From CAUZFZ01 sp963579025 (lineage in GTDB: Bacteria; Planctomycetota; Planctomycetia; Planctomycetales; Planctomycetaceae), in assembly GCA_963579025.1 (NCBI GenBank), contig CAUZFZ010000132.1:1-31340 (forward strand): a stretch of 31,340 nt of DNA. The letters are read 5' to 3'. The position numbers were made by a program, and so were the translations under genes. This document shows positions 11,101 through 19,990 of the stretch, in pieces. The notes under the pieces were generated by a model. It was not told the DNA's origin, did no database searches, and saw only the letters and a list, made by a program, of their open reading frames with translations. The first letter of the stretch is position 1, and each line of letters starts with the position of its first letter.

Positions 11101-13620
11101 TTCGCGAACTGTCTTCATCCGACTCTGAATATCATCGACCTTAACGCTATCGTCGAGTTCCTTGAGCTGCTCGACGATGTCACGGACCTTCTCGATCATC
11201 AGGTCCGATGCAAAGTAGCCGTTGATATCGTTGATCGTCTCAAAATTCTGAATTCGAGACTGAATTCCTTTGAGGACTCGATCGGCAGCTTTCATCAGTG
11301 AGTTGGCTCGCTTGTTGCGAGCTTCCACCAACGCAAGCTTCCGCTGTTCAAACGCGTTGTAGACCTCTTCTCGCTTCTCCGTCAGTTGCAGGATGAACTC
11401 GTCGAATTCCGCGAATCGACCTTCCAGCTCTTCCAACTGGATCATCATTTTGGTGAGGTATTCCTCACACTTGTCCGGCGCGTCGCAGATATCCAGGTAA
11501 TTTACGACAGCCTGGTTCAGCAGCTTCATCTGCGAGTTGAACTCAGCCACTCCCTCGACGGACGCAAGTTCGCGAATCTTCTTCTTCAGGATCGCCCGGG
11601 CCTGATTCACCGTCGCAAAGATTGCCGAGATGTTGTCGATGATTACCGTGCGGTGAGTCGCATCGTCGATCTTCAGGTTACTGACGATCTCGATCAGCAT
11701 TTCCAGTTCACTGGCGCTCGTTGCGATGTCTTCTTCGAGCTGCTTCGCTTCGGTGACCTTCGTCAGGCTCTCAATGCGCGACTGCTCAGCGCGAATTTTC
11801 TTGCCGTACGGTTCGAGCGATGACGGACGCAGCAGATATTCCACGCAACTCCGAGACAGCCGTTCCGTCTGATCAGCGACTTCGGTCTCCAGCGAATCGA
11901 TCAATTCACCGTCGACATAGCGCAAATCGCGGAGAGAAATAATATCGCCGCGGATACCCCGTAGATCACTCAGCGAGCTGACGAAATCGTTGATGTGGTC
12001 GAAACGTCGATGCTGAATCTTCGACAGAATCTCTTTTGTTTGATTCTGCGTGTCGCGAGTCTGCTCGGCCGTGTTCTTCTTGACCCGAACAACTTTCTCG
12101 AATTCACCGACTGCTGCTGCGGCGGCGGCTTTCACATCTGCCAGCGAGGCGGCCAGATTGAAGGTGTCTTCCCGACTCGTCCAGAAATACGAGTCCGCGA
12201 TGTCGCCGGCCTGCTTGACCAGGTCGGTATACAAATTCGCGTACGTGTCTTCCTTATTGATCAGGTTCAGAACTTCATGGCATTCAGCCATGCCGCGGAC
12301 GATGTCCTTATTGCCGATCTTATTCAGAAACGAGTCGCTCTGAGTGTGCGGTACGTAGTCTTCGTCGACATACGGTGTCTGCCAGATTTGGATGGCGTGG
12401 TGCTTCTGTGGATCATCCTGACCTTTGAAGCACAGCAGTTCACCCGCTTCGAAGAACGTCAATCCGTTGCAGATGATTGGCGTATCGACCTTCTGCTCGA
12501 TCAGGTTGTATTGCAGCAGAACGTAGACGCCCGAATCGCGGTTGTAGAAGACATACAGATAGTCCTCGCCGTTCGGTGCGGCCACGACGCGTTCGAAGAG
12601 CATGTCCTGCAGATTGTTTTCGAACGTCTTGAACTCGCCGTCCTGAAGATAAAATCCGTTTGAGAAAATCAGTCCGTGATCGTCGGGAAGAAGCACACAG
12701 GCGTCTTTGATGGAATCAAGACGCCGCGCCTGTTGCAGCTTTTCGTTGAAGATGATGTATCGGAAATCCGGCTCCTGATACGGACGGATCTTCAGCAGAA
12801 TGATGTTGCCGACAGACGCGTAGTAGATTTCGGCATCGTCGAGCGTCTGGTCCTTGTGGTCGACATCCTCCTCGTAGATGCCTTTGCCAGACTCGGTGTT
12901 GTTCTCGACCTTAATAGTCAGGTCGCCGCCAACCGTCTCGACGAATACGCGATTCTCGATTGAGATGTGCGGATGCTGCCCGGACTGGTGCAGGTCGCGA
13001 TGCGTCCGCTTCCATTCAAACTCATGCTGCGTGGGAAACCCGAATTCATGGTCGCTGCGATTGTCGATGTAGCGAGGCGATTCCTGCCCGGCGAGCAACC
13101 ATTTGAACGTCTTAATTTCGCCGACGTCCTTGCCGACTCGAAAGACCATGTAGAGATGCGGGCCGCGAACCGCGAACTTCGCAAAGACCGCCTTCTTGTA
13201 GTAGCGGAAGAGGTCCTTAAAGTCCTTCTGGAATTCCGGATCGCTGATCAGGTCAAGTGATTCCGAGTGAAATGTCTGATCGGTGAAGCTGTAGACGGCG
13301 AAGACATCAGACAGCTCCGTTTCTGACTTGAGGCCCAGATGCACGTTGTAGCCAAACAGAAACTGGTTACCGATTGCCACCATGTCGCGAGCGACGCAGT
13401 TGTGCTCGGTTGTTATCCGTTCGGTACTCAGCAGCAATGTTTCGATGGACCCGAAGACATCCTTGCGGGCTGCATTGAGCTGATCGAGTCGCGATCGAAG
13501 ATCTTTGCCACTGTTCTGCAGACGGTTCCGAATGATCTCGTACGTGCTACTGTCGAGACCAACAGACGGAGCCGCGTCCGCAGCAGGTGCAGCGTTTTCA
13601 GATTCTGCTTGAGAGGCCAT
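8167..13620 (-). CDS. giant AAA ATPase of the 'DNA repair ATPase' (DUF3686) type
   Basis: About 1817 residues from the chosen ATG at 13620 (MASQAESEN...). The same frame opens 81 nt further upstream at 13701, but that extension is Arg-rich and not convincing. The N-terminal 60-430 region looks like a beta-rich, propeller-like domain (DUF3686 region). Long helical, Glu/Arg/Lys-rich coiled-coil sequence follows (about 490-860), then a middle domain. An AAA module has Walker A SPPGYGKTTL near residue 1290 and Walker B MIYLDDIQ near 1347, with sensor-like MAGNPY further on. The C-terminus has an acidic run, a Pro/Ala/Val-rich linker and a final helical segment. Known members are annotated as ATPases involved in DNA repair, but I know of no direct functional proof. 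The gene starts 97 bp after the flotillin gene on the same strand, and the three genes 8167-16482 look like one operon. Seen: AAA motifs and size. Inferred: partnership with the flotillin. Confidence 0.9.
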   Translation of the reverse strand: MASQAESENAAPAADAAPSVGLDSSTYEIIRNRLQNSGKDLRSRLDQLNAARKDVFGSIETLLLSTERITTEHNCVARDMVAIGNQFLFGYNVHLGLKSETELSDVFAVYSFTDQTFHSESLDLISDPEFQKDFKDLFRYYKKAVFAKFAVRGPHLYMVFRVGKDVGEIKTFKWLLAGQESPRYIDNRSDHEFGFPTQHEFEWKRTHRDLHQSGQHPHISIENRVFVETVGGDLTIKVENNTESGKGIYEEDVDHKDQTLDDAEIYYASVGNIILLKIRPYQEPDFRYIIFNEKLQQARRLDSIKDACVLLPDDHGLIFSNGFYLQDGEFKTFENNLQDMLFERVVAAPNGEDYLYVFYNRDSGVYVLLQYNLIEQKVDTPIICNGLTFFEAGELLCFKGQDDPQKHHAIQIWQTPYVDEDYVPHTQSDSFLNKIGNKDIVRGMAECHEVLNLINKEDTYANLYTDLVKQAGDIADSYFWTSREDTFNLAASLADVKAAAAAAVGEFEKVVRVKKNTAEQTRDTQNQTKEILSKIQHRRFDHINDFVSSLSDLRGIRGDIISLRDLRYVDGELIDSLETEVADQTERLSRSCVEYLLRPSSLEPYGKKIRAEQSRIESLTKVTEAKQLEEDIATSASELEMLIEIVSNLKIDDATHRTVIIDNISAIFATVNQARAILKKKIRELASVEGVAEFNSQMKLLNQAVVNYLDICDAPDKCEEYLTKMMIQLEELEGRFAEFDEFILQLTEKREEVYNAFEQRKLALVEARNKRANSLMKAADRVLKGIQSRIQNFETINDINGYFASDLMIEKVRDIVEQLKELDDSVKVDDIQSRMKTVREDAVRQLKDRNELFVEGENTIRFGSHLFTVNVQALDLTTVMRDDEMCLHLTGTNFFEAIADERLLATRNVWNQEVVSENREVYRGEYLAWKMLDALGTDDNPTADALLEMPDAERSAFVQKFMGPRYTESYTKGVNDVDAGNILTALVKMTQTIGLLRYHTRSRSMASLFWHSFGDKKSKSLIGATLDGVGAIADVFAEVSDKTQFVNELREMLAGFNAESGLFDDAWLDEAAEYLYCELTTDTHFAVSALAHNLSREFAVHLKRTNSKEPFAQSVEAVRRNAASCFVLLRNWVQAFLATKNDPELNDYVDEVALILMPGKPDGKQVIDGVVATELTGMVGSHGVIDGGSCHLNFNEFTHRLDQFERVVVPRFNDFVALKHEIVDHARGDMRLEEFRPRVLTSFVRNRLLNEVYLPMIGDNLAKQIGVAGEGKRTDLMGLLLLVSPPGYGKTTLMEYIANRLGLIFMKINGPALGHNVTSLDPTETTNAGAREEVEKLNLALEMGDNVMIYLDDIQHTNPEFLQKFISLCDAQRKIEGVYKGRTRTYDLRGRKVSVVMAGNPYTESGEKFQIPDMLSNRADIYNLGEIIGESSDAFEMSYLENSLTSNPVLSKLASRSQQDVYAIIRMANNESREGIELEGNYSMEEINELVSTMQKLMRVRDVILAVNKEYIRSAAQSDDYRTEPPFKLQGSYRNMNRIAEKVVAIMNDDELTSLIVSNYENDAQTLTSGTEANLLKFKELTELATKDEKERWEDIKRTFRQNVKMRGISSDDKTGQVIAQLGVLSDGLDSIRRAMSDGMVQLSEQRADEARELESRDDEDDDALASAAIQSLAEQFSGLEAGLQSINESLSSGMSEFAELAERSVAASVEPPPAAVPTPAAAVPVPDAAAPASDVTTDDEGAEPAEDPQKITIINRVPKVLTGIVKEQFALMNAWMEPIHQATQGQRSDMRQLEKKIDACLKAYQSLIDRIDRKQP

Positions 13621-13717
13621 GGTCGAATGATCCCGTCTGCATCTGCGGAGTGATCCCTTCGCACGAGTTGGTAGTTCACGTCCACGAAAGATTCGGGACA
13701 TGCCACATTCGGCGACG

Positions 13718-15841
13718 TCAGGACTGCGCGGATTCCGCCGGGTCAGTGACCAGCGTTGAGACCTTGCGGGAAGCGAGTGACGTTCCCGTGACCTTATCGA
13801 GCATGCGCCTCAATTCGGATTGGGCTTCGTCGGTATCGGCCATCGTCAGCATTCGCCCGATCAGCCCGACCACGGACAGGTCCTTGACGTCTTCGAAGCT
13901 CATGTTGAACTGGCCCGCAAAGTCCGTCAGCTTGTTGCGGAAGTAGTCCGGGTCGCCATTGAAGAACGTCTGCTTGATGTCAGTCATGGTTTCGCTGTTG
14001 TGGATGAACCGGTCGACTGACTTACCCGCTTTCACCGAGTCAACAATCTGATTGAAGAACGTGGATTCTCCGCCAACGATATCGATCCGAGCCGTCTTAA
14101 GAGCCTGGCCAACAATGTTGGACTGAGCTTCTGCGATATCCTTCTGGGTGTGGATCGCAGCAATCTCGATTTCCTTCTCCTTGTTCAACTTCAGTTTGAA
14201 CTCTTCGTGCTCCTTGCCGACGCTGTCGAACAGCTTCATGGCTTCGGCCTTCTGCTGAATGCCATCCGCTTCCGAGCTGAACTTCAATTGCATGACGGTG
14301 GCTTCCGCCGTGCCTTCTTTCTCGATGGCCGACGCCTTCGCTTCCATACCCTTCGCCTCGGCAACGGCCTTCTTCTGCAGGACATTCGCTTCGGCGGTTC
14401 CTGTTTTCTCAGTCGCATCCGCTGTTGCGACCATCACTTCCGCGTCTGCCAGACCGATCGCAGCGTGATCCGCAGCCTTTGCTTCGGCCAGCATCTTGGT
14501 CGCCTGAGTGTCCTTCTCGGCGGACGCACGCCTCGCTTCTGCTTCAATGACGACCTGCTGTGAGTTCAGTTCCGCTGACGACTTTGATGCTTCAGCGGCC
14601 TTGACCTGTTTCACCAGGGCTTCCTGTGCATCCTTCTCAGCAAGAGTCACGGCCACCGTCTTTTCACGATCGGCGGACATGAACGCTTCGGTGTCTTTCA
14701 TCTTCTGCTGTTCCTCAACCACAGCTCTTTCGACGGTGACGCGTTCTCGAATGACTTCCTGAATGTTCTTGCGCTCGACTTCAATCGCCTTCTCTTTTTC
14801 GATATCTGCGATCCCGACAACGCGTGCCCGCTCGGTCGCTTCAAGTTCGCGGTCTCGAAGGACGCGTTCCTGTTCGACTCCATCAGTCTTCTCTTTGTTG
14901 CGTTGAGCGACGATCACCTGCCGCTGCTTGTTCTCTTCCTGGACCTGCAGTTCTTCTTCAGTCCTGATGCGGGCCGATTCCGACTTCAGTCGTTCTTCTT
15001 CCTGGACTCGGGCCGCTTCTGCCTGTTCGCGAGCGGTGATGGATGCAATTTCACGCTGCTGCTTCTCGACGGCTTCGATGCGTTGCTTTTCGAGTTCCAG
15101 GATTGCTTCCTGAGCTTCGACGTCCTGCTTCTTCAGCGTCTTCTCTTTCTCACGCGTGAAGTGATTCTCCTTGACCTTCTCCGCCGCAGTGAGTTCCGTA
15201 ATTTTCTTGATACCCTGCGCGTCCAGAATGTTCGTCGGACTGAGACGATCGAGTGGCGTCTGCTCCAGATAATCGATCGCACAATCGTCGAGCACATAAC
15301 CATTCAGATCGGTGCCGATGACTCGCAGGATCTGCTCCTTGAACTGGTCGCGATCAGTGTAAAGCTGGACGAAATCGAAGTTCTTACCAACCGTCTTCAA
15401 CGCTTCAGAAAACTTCGCTTCGAACAGTTCTTCGAGTCTGATCTGCTCTGAGGCACGACGCGGTCCGATGGTCTCAGCGACAGTCTTAATATCTTCCATC
15501 TGGTTATTAACACGAACGAAGAATGTGACCTTGATGTCGGCCCGCATGTTGTCTTTGCAGATCAGGCCGTCTTCGCTGTCCCGGGCGATCAGAATGCGTT
15601 TGACGGACAGGTCCATCACATGCGCTTCCTGAATCAACGGCACGACGATCATGCCGCGACCGGTGATCGCTCTGAGCCCGCCAACGCCTGTGCGGACGAT
15701 GGCCTCTTCAGGACCGGGCTTGCGGTAAAACTTCGAGAAGGCGGTCGCCACTCCGGTGAGCAGGACCAGGAACATCAGGAACCCGAAGAACAGGACCAGA
15801 AGCTGGTCCCCTGCGATGCCGAACAAATCAAATGCCAACAT
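13718..15841 (-). CDS. flotillin family (SPFH/band 7) membrane scaffold protein, YqiK-like
   Basis: 707 residues. One N-terminal membrane segment (about 12-36), then an SPFH domain (about 40-210; GPEEAIVRTGVGG, then RGMIVVPLIQEAHVMDLS). From about 215 to 570 runs an almost uninterrupted Glu/Ala/Lys/Gln coiled coil with many repeats of the EA/AEA type typical of flotillins. A helical C-terminal region follows (about 580-690). Flotillins form oligomeric membrane platforms that organise lipid domains and client proteins. The start ATG lies 2 nt after the stop of the OB-fold membrane gene, whose last codons carry the GGAG ribosome binding site, so the two are translationally coupled. The pairing with an NfeD/YqiJ-like protein is the standard arrangement for this family. 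The giant ATPase follows in the same operon. Family call is secure; clients unknown. Confidence 0.95.
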   Translation of the reverse strand: MLAFDLFGIAGDQLLVLFFGFLMFLVLLTGVATAFSKFYRKPGPEEAIVRTGVGGLRAITGRGMIVVPLIQEAHVMDLSVKRILIARDSEDGLICKDNMRADIKVTFFVRVNNQMEDIKTVAETIGPRRASEQIRLEELFEAKFSEALKTVGKNFDFVQLYTDRDQFKEQILRVIGTDLNGYVLDDCAIDYLEQTPLDRLSPTNILDAQGIKKITELTAAEKVKENHFTREKEKTLKKQDVEAQEAILELEKQRIEAVEKQQREIASITAREQAEAARVQEEERLKSESARIRTEEELQVQEENKQRQVIVAQRNKEKTDGVEQERVLRDRELEATERARVVGIADIEKEKAIEVERKNIQEVIRERVTVERAVVEEQQKMKDTEAFMSADREKTVAVTLAEKDAQEALVKQVKAAEASKSSAELNSQQVVIEAEARRASAEKDTQATKMLAEAKAADHAAIGLADAEVMVATADATEKTGTAEANVLQKKAVAEAKGMEAKASAIEKEGTAEATVMQLKFSSEADGIQQKAEAMKLFDSVGKEHEEFKLKLNKEKEIEIAAIHTQKDIAEAQSNIVGQALKTARIDIVGGESTFFNQIVDSVKAGKSVDRFIHNSETMTDIKQTFFNGDPDYFRNKLTDFAGQFNMSFEDVKDLSVVGLIGRMLTMADTDEAQSELRRMLDKVTGTSLASRKVSTLVTDPAESAQS

Positions 15842-15843
15842 TC

Positions 15844-16482
15844 TTATGCTCCAGTGTCTGCTCGTTGAACGAGATAGAGATTCTGTTCCGGGTCGAAGTC
15901 GACAATCAGCGCCTTGTCGCCCTTCGTCAGTGGTTCGTCTGCTGCTCTGACAGTCAGTTTGAGTGGGGCTCCGTCCGTCGAGTATTCCGCCTCACCAAAG
16001 GTTTTCGTGACCTCACTCGTGGACACCAGACACGTTGATCCGATCAGGTCGCTGGCTTTGTTTGGTTCAACCGGGTCAAACCGACCACGCAACGGCTGCG
16101 TCACACACTTCGTAACAAAGAGAGCGATTCCGATGTCGCGAACGATGGATTGACCATCGGTCAGCCATGCAAACGTTGCGTGTGGCGCCGGGCTGTCGAA
16201 CAGCCGCGAAGTCATCCACGCCGCCAGAGAAAAAACACTCACCCACAACATCGTGGGCACGCTGCCCAGGTTCATCCATTTCAGTGGCACAAAACCGAAC
16301 TGCAGAATCGAAACGTCCGTATCGATGTCGGCATCAAGGTCAAAGTCCAGAAATCCAAGGTCCAGAAACTCAAGGTCGAGTGCGCCGATCATGACGAGCA
16401 CCCAGTAAGCGCAGACCAGCAATAGAAACACGGTGGCGGGGTACGACGGCCACGAAAAACAACCCTCAATGAAGTAGTCCAC
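15844..16482 (-). CDS. YqiJ/NfeD-like membrane protein with C-terminal OB-fold domain
   Basis: 212 residues: a hydrophobic segment near 15-36, an acidic Asp/Leu/Phe-rich stretch (about 37-58), further membrane segments around 76-92 and 113-126, then a C-terminal beta-rich domain (about 142-212; GSTCLVSTSEVTKTFGEAEY, KGDKALIVDFD) resembling the OB-fold of NfeD/YqiJ proteins. Such proteins accompany flotillins and are thought to anchor or regulate them. The start is GTG, set by a strong AAGGAG ribosome binding site about 8 nt upstream (near 16490). It is the first gene of the three-gene unit with the flotillin and the giant ATPase. The OB-fold assignment is by context and pattern; overall identity is moderate-to-high confidence. 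Confidence 0.82.
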   Translation of the reverse strand: MDYFIEGCFSWPSYPATVFLLLVCAYWVLVMIGALDLEFLDLGFLDFDLDADIDTDVSILQFGFVPLKWMNLGSVPTMLWVSVFSLAAWMTSRLFDSPAPHATFAWLTDGQSIVRDIGIALFVTKCVTQPLRGRFDPVEPNKASDLIGSTCLVSTSEVTKTFGEAEYSTDGAPLKLTVRAADEPLTKGDKALIVDFDPEQNLYLVQRADTGA

Positions 16483-16829
16483 GGATACTCCTTCAGTTCA
16501 GCTCGTTTCAACTATGCATCACAAGCATAGGAAACGGGCCGAGCGAACGCGGAAACACCTGGCGCGGATCACAACTTCGGGCAAACCCGTCGTAATGCTC
16601 GGACTTTGCCGATTGCGCAGCGCAGCGCGGGGATGATACTGCGCGATCGGAATCGCCGCAGAACCGCGCTGTCCACTTCATTCCCTCGAACCGCTCCAAG
16701 GACACGGAGCAAATTCGCAAAGAAGTCCGCAGCAGCCTGAGCAACCACGGTCCCCAGACCGCGGGTTCGGCGCAATTCCCACCGGCGCGTGACGGTGGCT
16801 ACTGATGCATTTTCAGCTGCGGCTAAGCT
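16483..16829. other. intergenic region between the TPR gene and the flotillin operon, probable promoter region
   Basis: 347 bp on the upstream side of the minus-strand flotillin operon. It should hold that operon's promoter and the end of the TPR transcript. A six-base-arm inverted repeat (CCACCG/CGGTGG, about 16783-16800) could fold but has no U tract on the minus strand. Two short frames on the minus strand (68 and 78 codons, 16508-16775) are Arg/Ser-rich, unrecognised and not called. No clear -35/-10 pair was found by eye. Confidence 0.5.
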
Positions 16830-18470
16830 TTACTCGTCCTTCGCACCGCCCAGAGTCACGGTGATCTTGTACTTGTCCTGCAGGTATGCGTGTGCCGTGC
16901 TTGCGTGCCCGTCTTTCGGGAAGCGCTTGCAGACCTGCTGGAATGACTGAATCGCCTTCTCCTTGGCGCCAGCCTGCTCGTGCGTGTATCCGATCTGCAG
17001 CAGAGCCCACGGCGCCATATTCGTTGCACCACCCATAATCTGACCGTACAGGATGATGGCTTCCCTGGGCTGCTTCAAAGCACGGTGGCATTCCGCCATC
17101 CGCTGGTAGTTTGTCGGGAAGTTAGTGCACTGGCGGTAGTAGCCAATCGCCTGCTTGTGGTCGCCGGCATAACGCTGATACATGTCGGCAATGCGCCACA
17201 GCCAGGTTTGAGTGTTGGCTGCATCGCTCTGCATCAGACCGGTGTACGTCGCCAGTGCTTCGGGAAACTTCCTGCCGTCCCGCAAGGTGTCTCCGATCAA
17301 CCCGTTCCACTTCACCAGGTTCTCCTGGTCGAGATTCAGGTTCCGTCGGTACGCCACAACTGCCAGATCAAAATTCGACTGCTGGCGATAGCTGTTCGCG
17401 ATCTGGTTGTTGCCCTCGACCTTGTTTTCAAACTTCGCGAATTCGGCTCGCGCTTTGTCGTAGTTGCTCTGGCTCTTGTAGAACTCTGCGATACGACGGT
17501 ATGTCTCGTCCTTCGCACCGAATTTCTTCAGGCTCTCGGCATACGTTTCCAGAACCTTGTCGGGACGGCGCGAGGCAGAGTGCACATCGGCCATCAGATA
17601 CCAGTAACTGATCGCCAGGTTGACTTCCGCTTCTTCGGATCCGGTCGGAGCCTGCTGCCGAATCCAGGTCACGGTCTGATCAGCCAGCTTCAAACCCTTG
17701 GCGCGGTTTTCATCTCCGCTCGTCAGGAACGCGACCTGTCCCCGCGAATACGACGCAACGTTCGGCGGCATGTTCAGCTCGGTGTATGTGGTTGCCAGCG
17801 CTTCCACGCCTTCCGTGAACTTGACGTTTCGAAAGCTGTACGACGCGAGTGACCGCGACGCGTTCTGACAATACGTGGCGTTGTCTTTGTTGCGTTCAAA
17901 ACCGAACGTCAGCTTTTTCCATGCCTCGACCTGATCGTCAACGTTTTTGGTAATGGACGCGAGGTCGGCCATGTCTGTCAGCGAGTAAATGGCAACCAGA
18001 TGCTTCGGGTGCTTCTCCAGCACTTCCTGATATGCCTTCTTTGCTTTCCTGGTCTCGCCCATATTCTTGTATGTGCGACCGATGTAGAACGCCGCGGACG
18101 TCGCTTCGGGAGACTCGGGCCAGTAATCGACCACTGATCGAAATCCGTCGCTGATCGCTGTATTCATCTTCTTGAGCTGGACCAGGCACAGGCTCCACTT
18201 GAGCTGCGAATACGCGGCGCCTTCGCTGGTCTCATAGAGAGTGAGAAACTTTTCGTACTCGTTCAGGGCAACTTTGTAGTTGCGCTCGCGGTAGTACTTT
18301 TCGGCGATGTTGAGCTGAAATCGCTCGGCCTCACGGAGTTTCGCCCAACGGTCGAGCGACATCTCGTCGAGACGTGCGGCCTCGGTCGTGCGTACCGACA
18401 GCAGCGACACTGCTGTGACCAGAAGTGAAAAACAGACCGCCCGGCGAATGCGGGCCGCAATGACGTTCAC
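16830..18470 (-). CDS. secreted or periplasmic tetratricopeptide-repeat (TPR) protein
   Basis: 546 residues from the chosen GTG start. A classical signal peptide (basic MNVIAARIRR, hydrophobic core, cleavage near TTEA-A about residue 32) is followed by TPR-like helix pairs to the C-terminus. Examples are AEKYYRERNYKVALNEYEKF, AAFYIGRTYKNMGETRKAKK, AYRRNLNLDQ and QIGYTHEQAGAKEKAIQSFQ. TPR arrays act as protein-binding scaffolds. The GTG shares its first G with the TAG stop of the upstream DUF4159 gene (TAGTG overlap), pointing to coupled translation. An ATG 27 nt upstream (18497), inside the DUF4159 gene and preceded by GGAG, is an alternative that would only lengthen the n-region of the signal. 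Function is unknown beyond partnership with the DUF4159 protein, inferred from the overlap. Confidence 0.88.
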   Translation of the reverse strand: MNVIAARIRRAVCFSLLVTAVSLLSVRTTEAARLDEMSLDRWAKLREAERFQLNIAEKYYRERNYKVALNEYEKFLTLYETSEGAAYSQLKWSLCLVQLKKMNTAISDGFRSVVDYWPESPEATSAAFYIGRTYKNMGETRKAKKAYQEVLEKHPKHLVAIYSLTDMADLASITKNVDDQVEAWKKLTFGFERNKDNATYCQNASRSLASYSFRNVKFTEGVEALATTYTELNMPPNVASYSRGQVAFLTSGDENRAKGLKLADQTVTWIRQQAPTGSEEAEVNLAISYWYLMADVHSASRRPDKVLETYAESLKKFGAKDETYRRIAEFYKSQSNYDKARAEFAKFENKVEGNNQIANSYRQQSNFDLAVVAYRRNLNLDQENLVKWNGLIGDTLRDGRKFPEALATYTGLMQSDAANTQTWLWRIADMYQRYAGDHKQAIGYYRQCTNFPTNYQRMAECHRALKQPREAIILYGQIMGGATNMAPWALLQIGYTHEQAGAKEKAIQSFQQVCKRFPKDGHASTAHAYLQDKYKITVTLGGAKDE

Positions 18471-19990
18471 TACTTCTTCTTTTGCGCTTCGAGCCATTTC
18501 GCGTACTCCGTGTGAGCATAAAAGATCACGTTGGTTCCAAGTTGATAGCAGGCTTCCCAGACGACGGCCGACACGCCGGAATGGTCGTCGGTCCACGCGT
18601 CGCCGATGTCGCCCGGGTGGTAGTAACACACGATCCGCCCGTCGACGCGCCAGGCAAGCGCCTCTTTGCCTCCATGCGGCGCCACGTAGGGCAGGAACGG
18701 AATCTGAAACGGGATGCGGTGAATCACATCGTCCAAAGGCACCGGCGTCGGTCGAATCTCAGGCAACACCTGCCGCATCATCCCCATGAATTGATTGTGC
18801 CAGCCGCGACTGCCGGCGTCGCCAAACAGCATGCCGTGCTTTTCGAGCAGGTATTGGCGAAGGGCCTTGATCTCTGACTTGGATAGCTGAATGGTGCCCT
18901 TGTTGCCCGTGATGTAGACCATCGGCGGGCTCTTCATCCTGGCGAAGTTCTTCAGTGCCGAGACTGTTCGCGCCTCCGTCAGTTTGGCGACTTTTTGCTG
19001 AGTCCGGATGCCGTATTCGATCAGCATGTTCTGGTCAGAGCCGATGCCGAAGCCTTCGGACCAGTCGCCACCCAGATATTCCAGACGAATGAATCGCACC
19101 TTGCCCAGCTTGGTTCCGCCCGCGAATCCTGCACCCTTCCCGGCTCCGTAACCGACCGTGTAAGCGTGCTTGGTGATCTCGGTGAGCTGCAACTTGATCT
19201 CGTCGATCGGCGGAACTTTGAAGCTGATCGCGCTGAACGGGTTCACCACATACTTCTTGCGGATCACCTTCTGCACCTTCACGACCTGGGCGATCTGCGC
19301 CTGTTCGCCGCCTCCGGCGGGCATCTCGTAGATCTCCGCGCATCCGCCAAGGTGCGTCATGATCAGGAAGGCCATGAAGAAGACCATGGAGTAGCTGAGG
19401 AACGCCGACACCGACTGATTCAGTTTTTTCGACTTCTTGCCGTAGTACCACGCTTCGGCATCGAGCGGATTGCTGGGGCGTTTCTCGGGATGCGCTTCCT
19501 CATCCAGTTCGTCGATGGCCGCCGTTTCGTGCAGGGCACCCGTCGGAATGGGAATCTCACCACTCGCACGACCGGCCGCGCGTCGGAGTTTTCGCTGCAG
19601 CTCGTAGTACCGCGATGCCTTCTCGATCCCCCACACGACCCACAGCAACCCAATCATGTAGGCGGCACCGGTCCCGAACCGAGCCAGCCATGCACGCGCT
19701 TCACCCCAGCCAATCCAGTCGAACCCATAGACGGCAGCCGTCCAGATCGGCATGAAGGCGAGGCTCGCCACGACAGAAGAGAGTAACGGTCGCTCGATCC
19801 GCGTGCGATACGTCCGGACGATTCCCAAGATGCCGACGCCCGCAGTGACGAAAAATACCGCAGCGCGAACGTACTCGAATCGATTGAGTTGAGCCCAGGC
19901 CAGCCAGTCCAGTGCGCACAGGACCCACACAATGGCTCCGAGAGCGGTTGCCAGAACGCGTGGGGCAAAAAATCGAAACGGGCGTTTCAT
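18470..19990 (-). CDS. DUF4159 domain protein with N-terminal membrane region
   Basis: 506 residues. Five hydrophobic segments (about 12-31, 41-58, 70-90, 105-122, 191-214) anchor the protein. A charged cytoplasmic-type stretch with KKSKKLNQ lies before the last one. The remainder (about 280-500) is the DUF4159 domain: VRFIRLEYLGGDWSEGFG, then PPMVYITGNKGTIQLSKSEI and LRQYLLEKHGMLFGDAGSR, ending near the C-terminus. DUF4159 resembles the glutamine-amidotransferase-like folds seen in membrane-associated gene clusters of this phylum, usually with MoxR and DUF58 genes; those partners are not present here. The protein uses an ATG with no good Shine-Dalgarno motif. It is the first gene of a two-gene unit with the TPR protein. 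A separate unit (20235 onwards) starts divergently 244 bp away. Role unknown; family call is strong. Confidence 0.9.
   Translation of the reverse strand: MKRPFRFFAPRVLATALGAIVWVLCALDWLAWAQLNRFEYVRAAVFFVTAGVGILGIVRTYRTRIERPLLSSVVASLAFMPIWTAAVYGFDWIGWGEARAWLARFGTGAAYMIGLLWVVWGIEKASRYYELQRKLRRAAGRASGEIPIPTGALHETAAIDELDEEAHPEKRPSNPLDAEAWYYGKKSKKLNQSVSAFLSYSMVFFMAFLIMTHLGGCAEIYEMPAGGGEQAQIAQVVKVQKVIRKKYVVNPFSAISFKVPPIDEIKLQLTEITKHAYTVGYGAGKGAGFAGGTKLGKVRFIRLEYLGGDWSEGFGIGSDQNMLIEYGIRTQQKVAKLTEARTVSALKNFARMKSPPMVYITGNKGTIQLSKSEIKALRQYLLEKHGMLFGDAGSRGWHNQFMGMMRQVLPEIRPTPVPLDDVIHRIPFQIPFLPYVAPHGGKEALAWRVDGRIVCYYHPGDIGDAWTDDHSGVSAVVWEACYQLGTNVIFYAHTEYAKWLEAQKKK

Noticed and set aside
9946..11301. Long plus-strand frames (205 and 225 codons) antisense to the giant ATPase gene
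   Set aside because: Shadow frames caused by codon bias of the G+C-rich coding strand; the minus-strand AAA gene with clear motifs explains the region.
16508..16775. Minus-strand frames of 68 and 78 codons
   Set aside because: Overlap each other, Arg/Ser-rich, no recognisable family or ribosome binding site.
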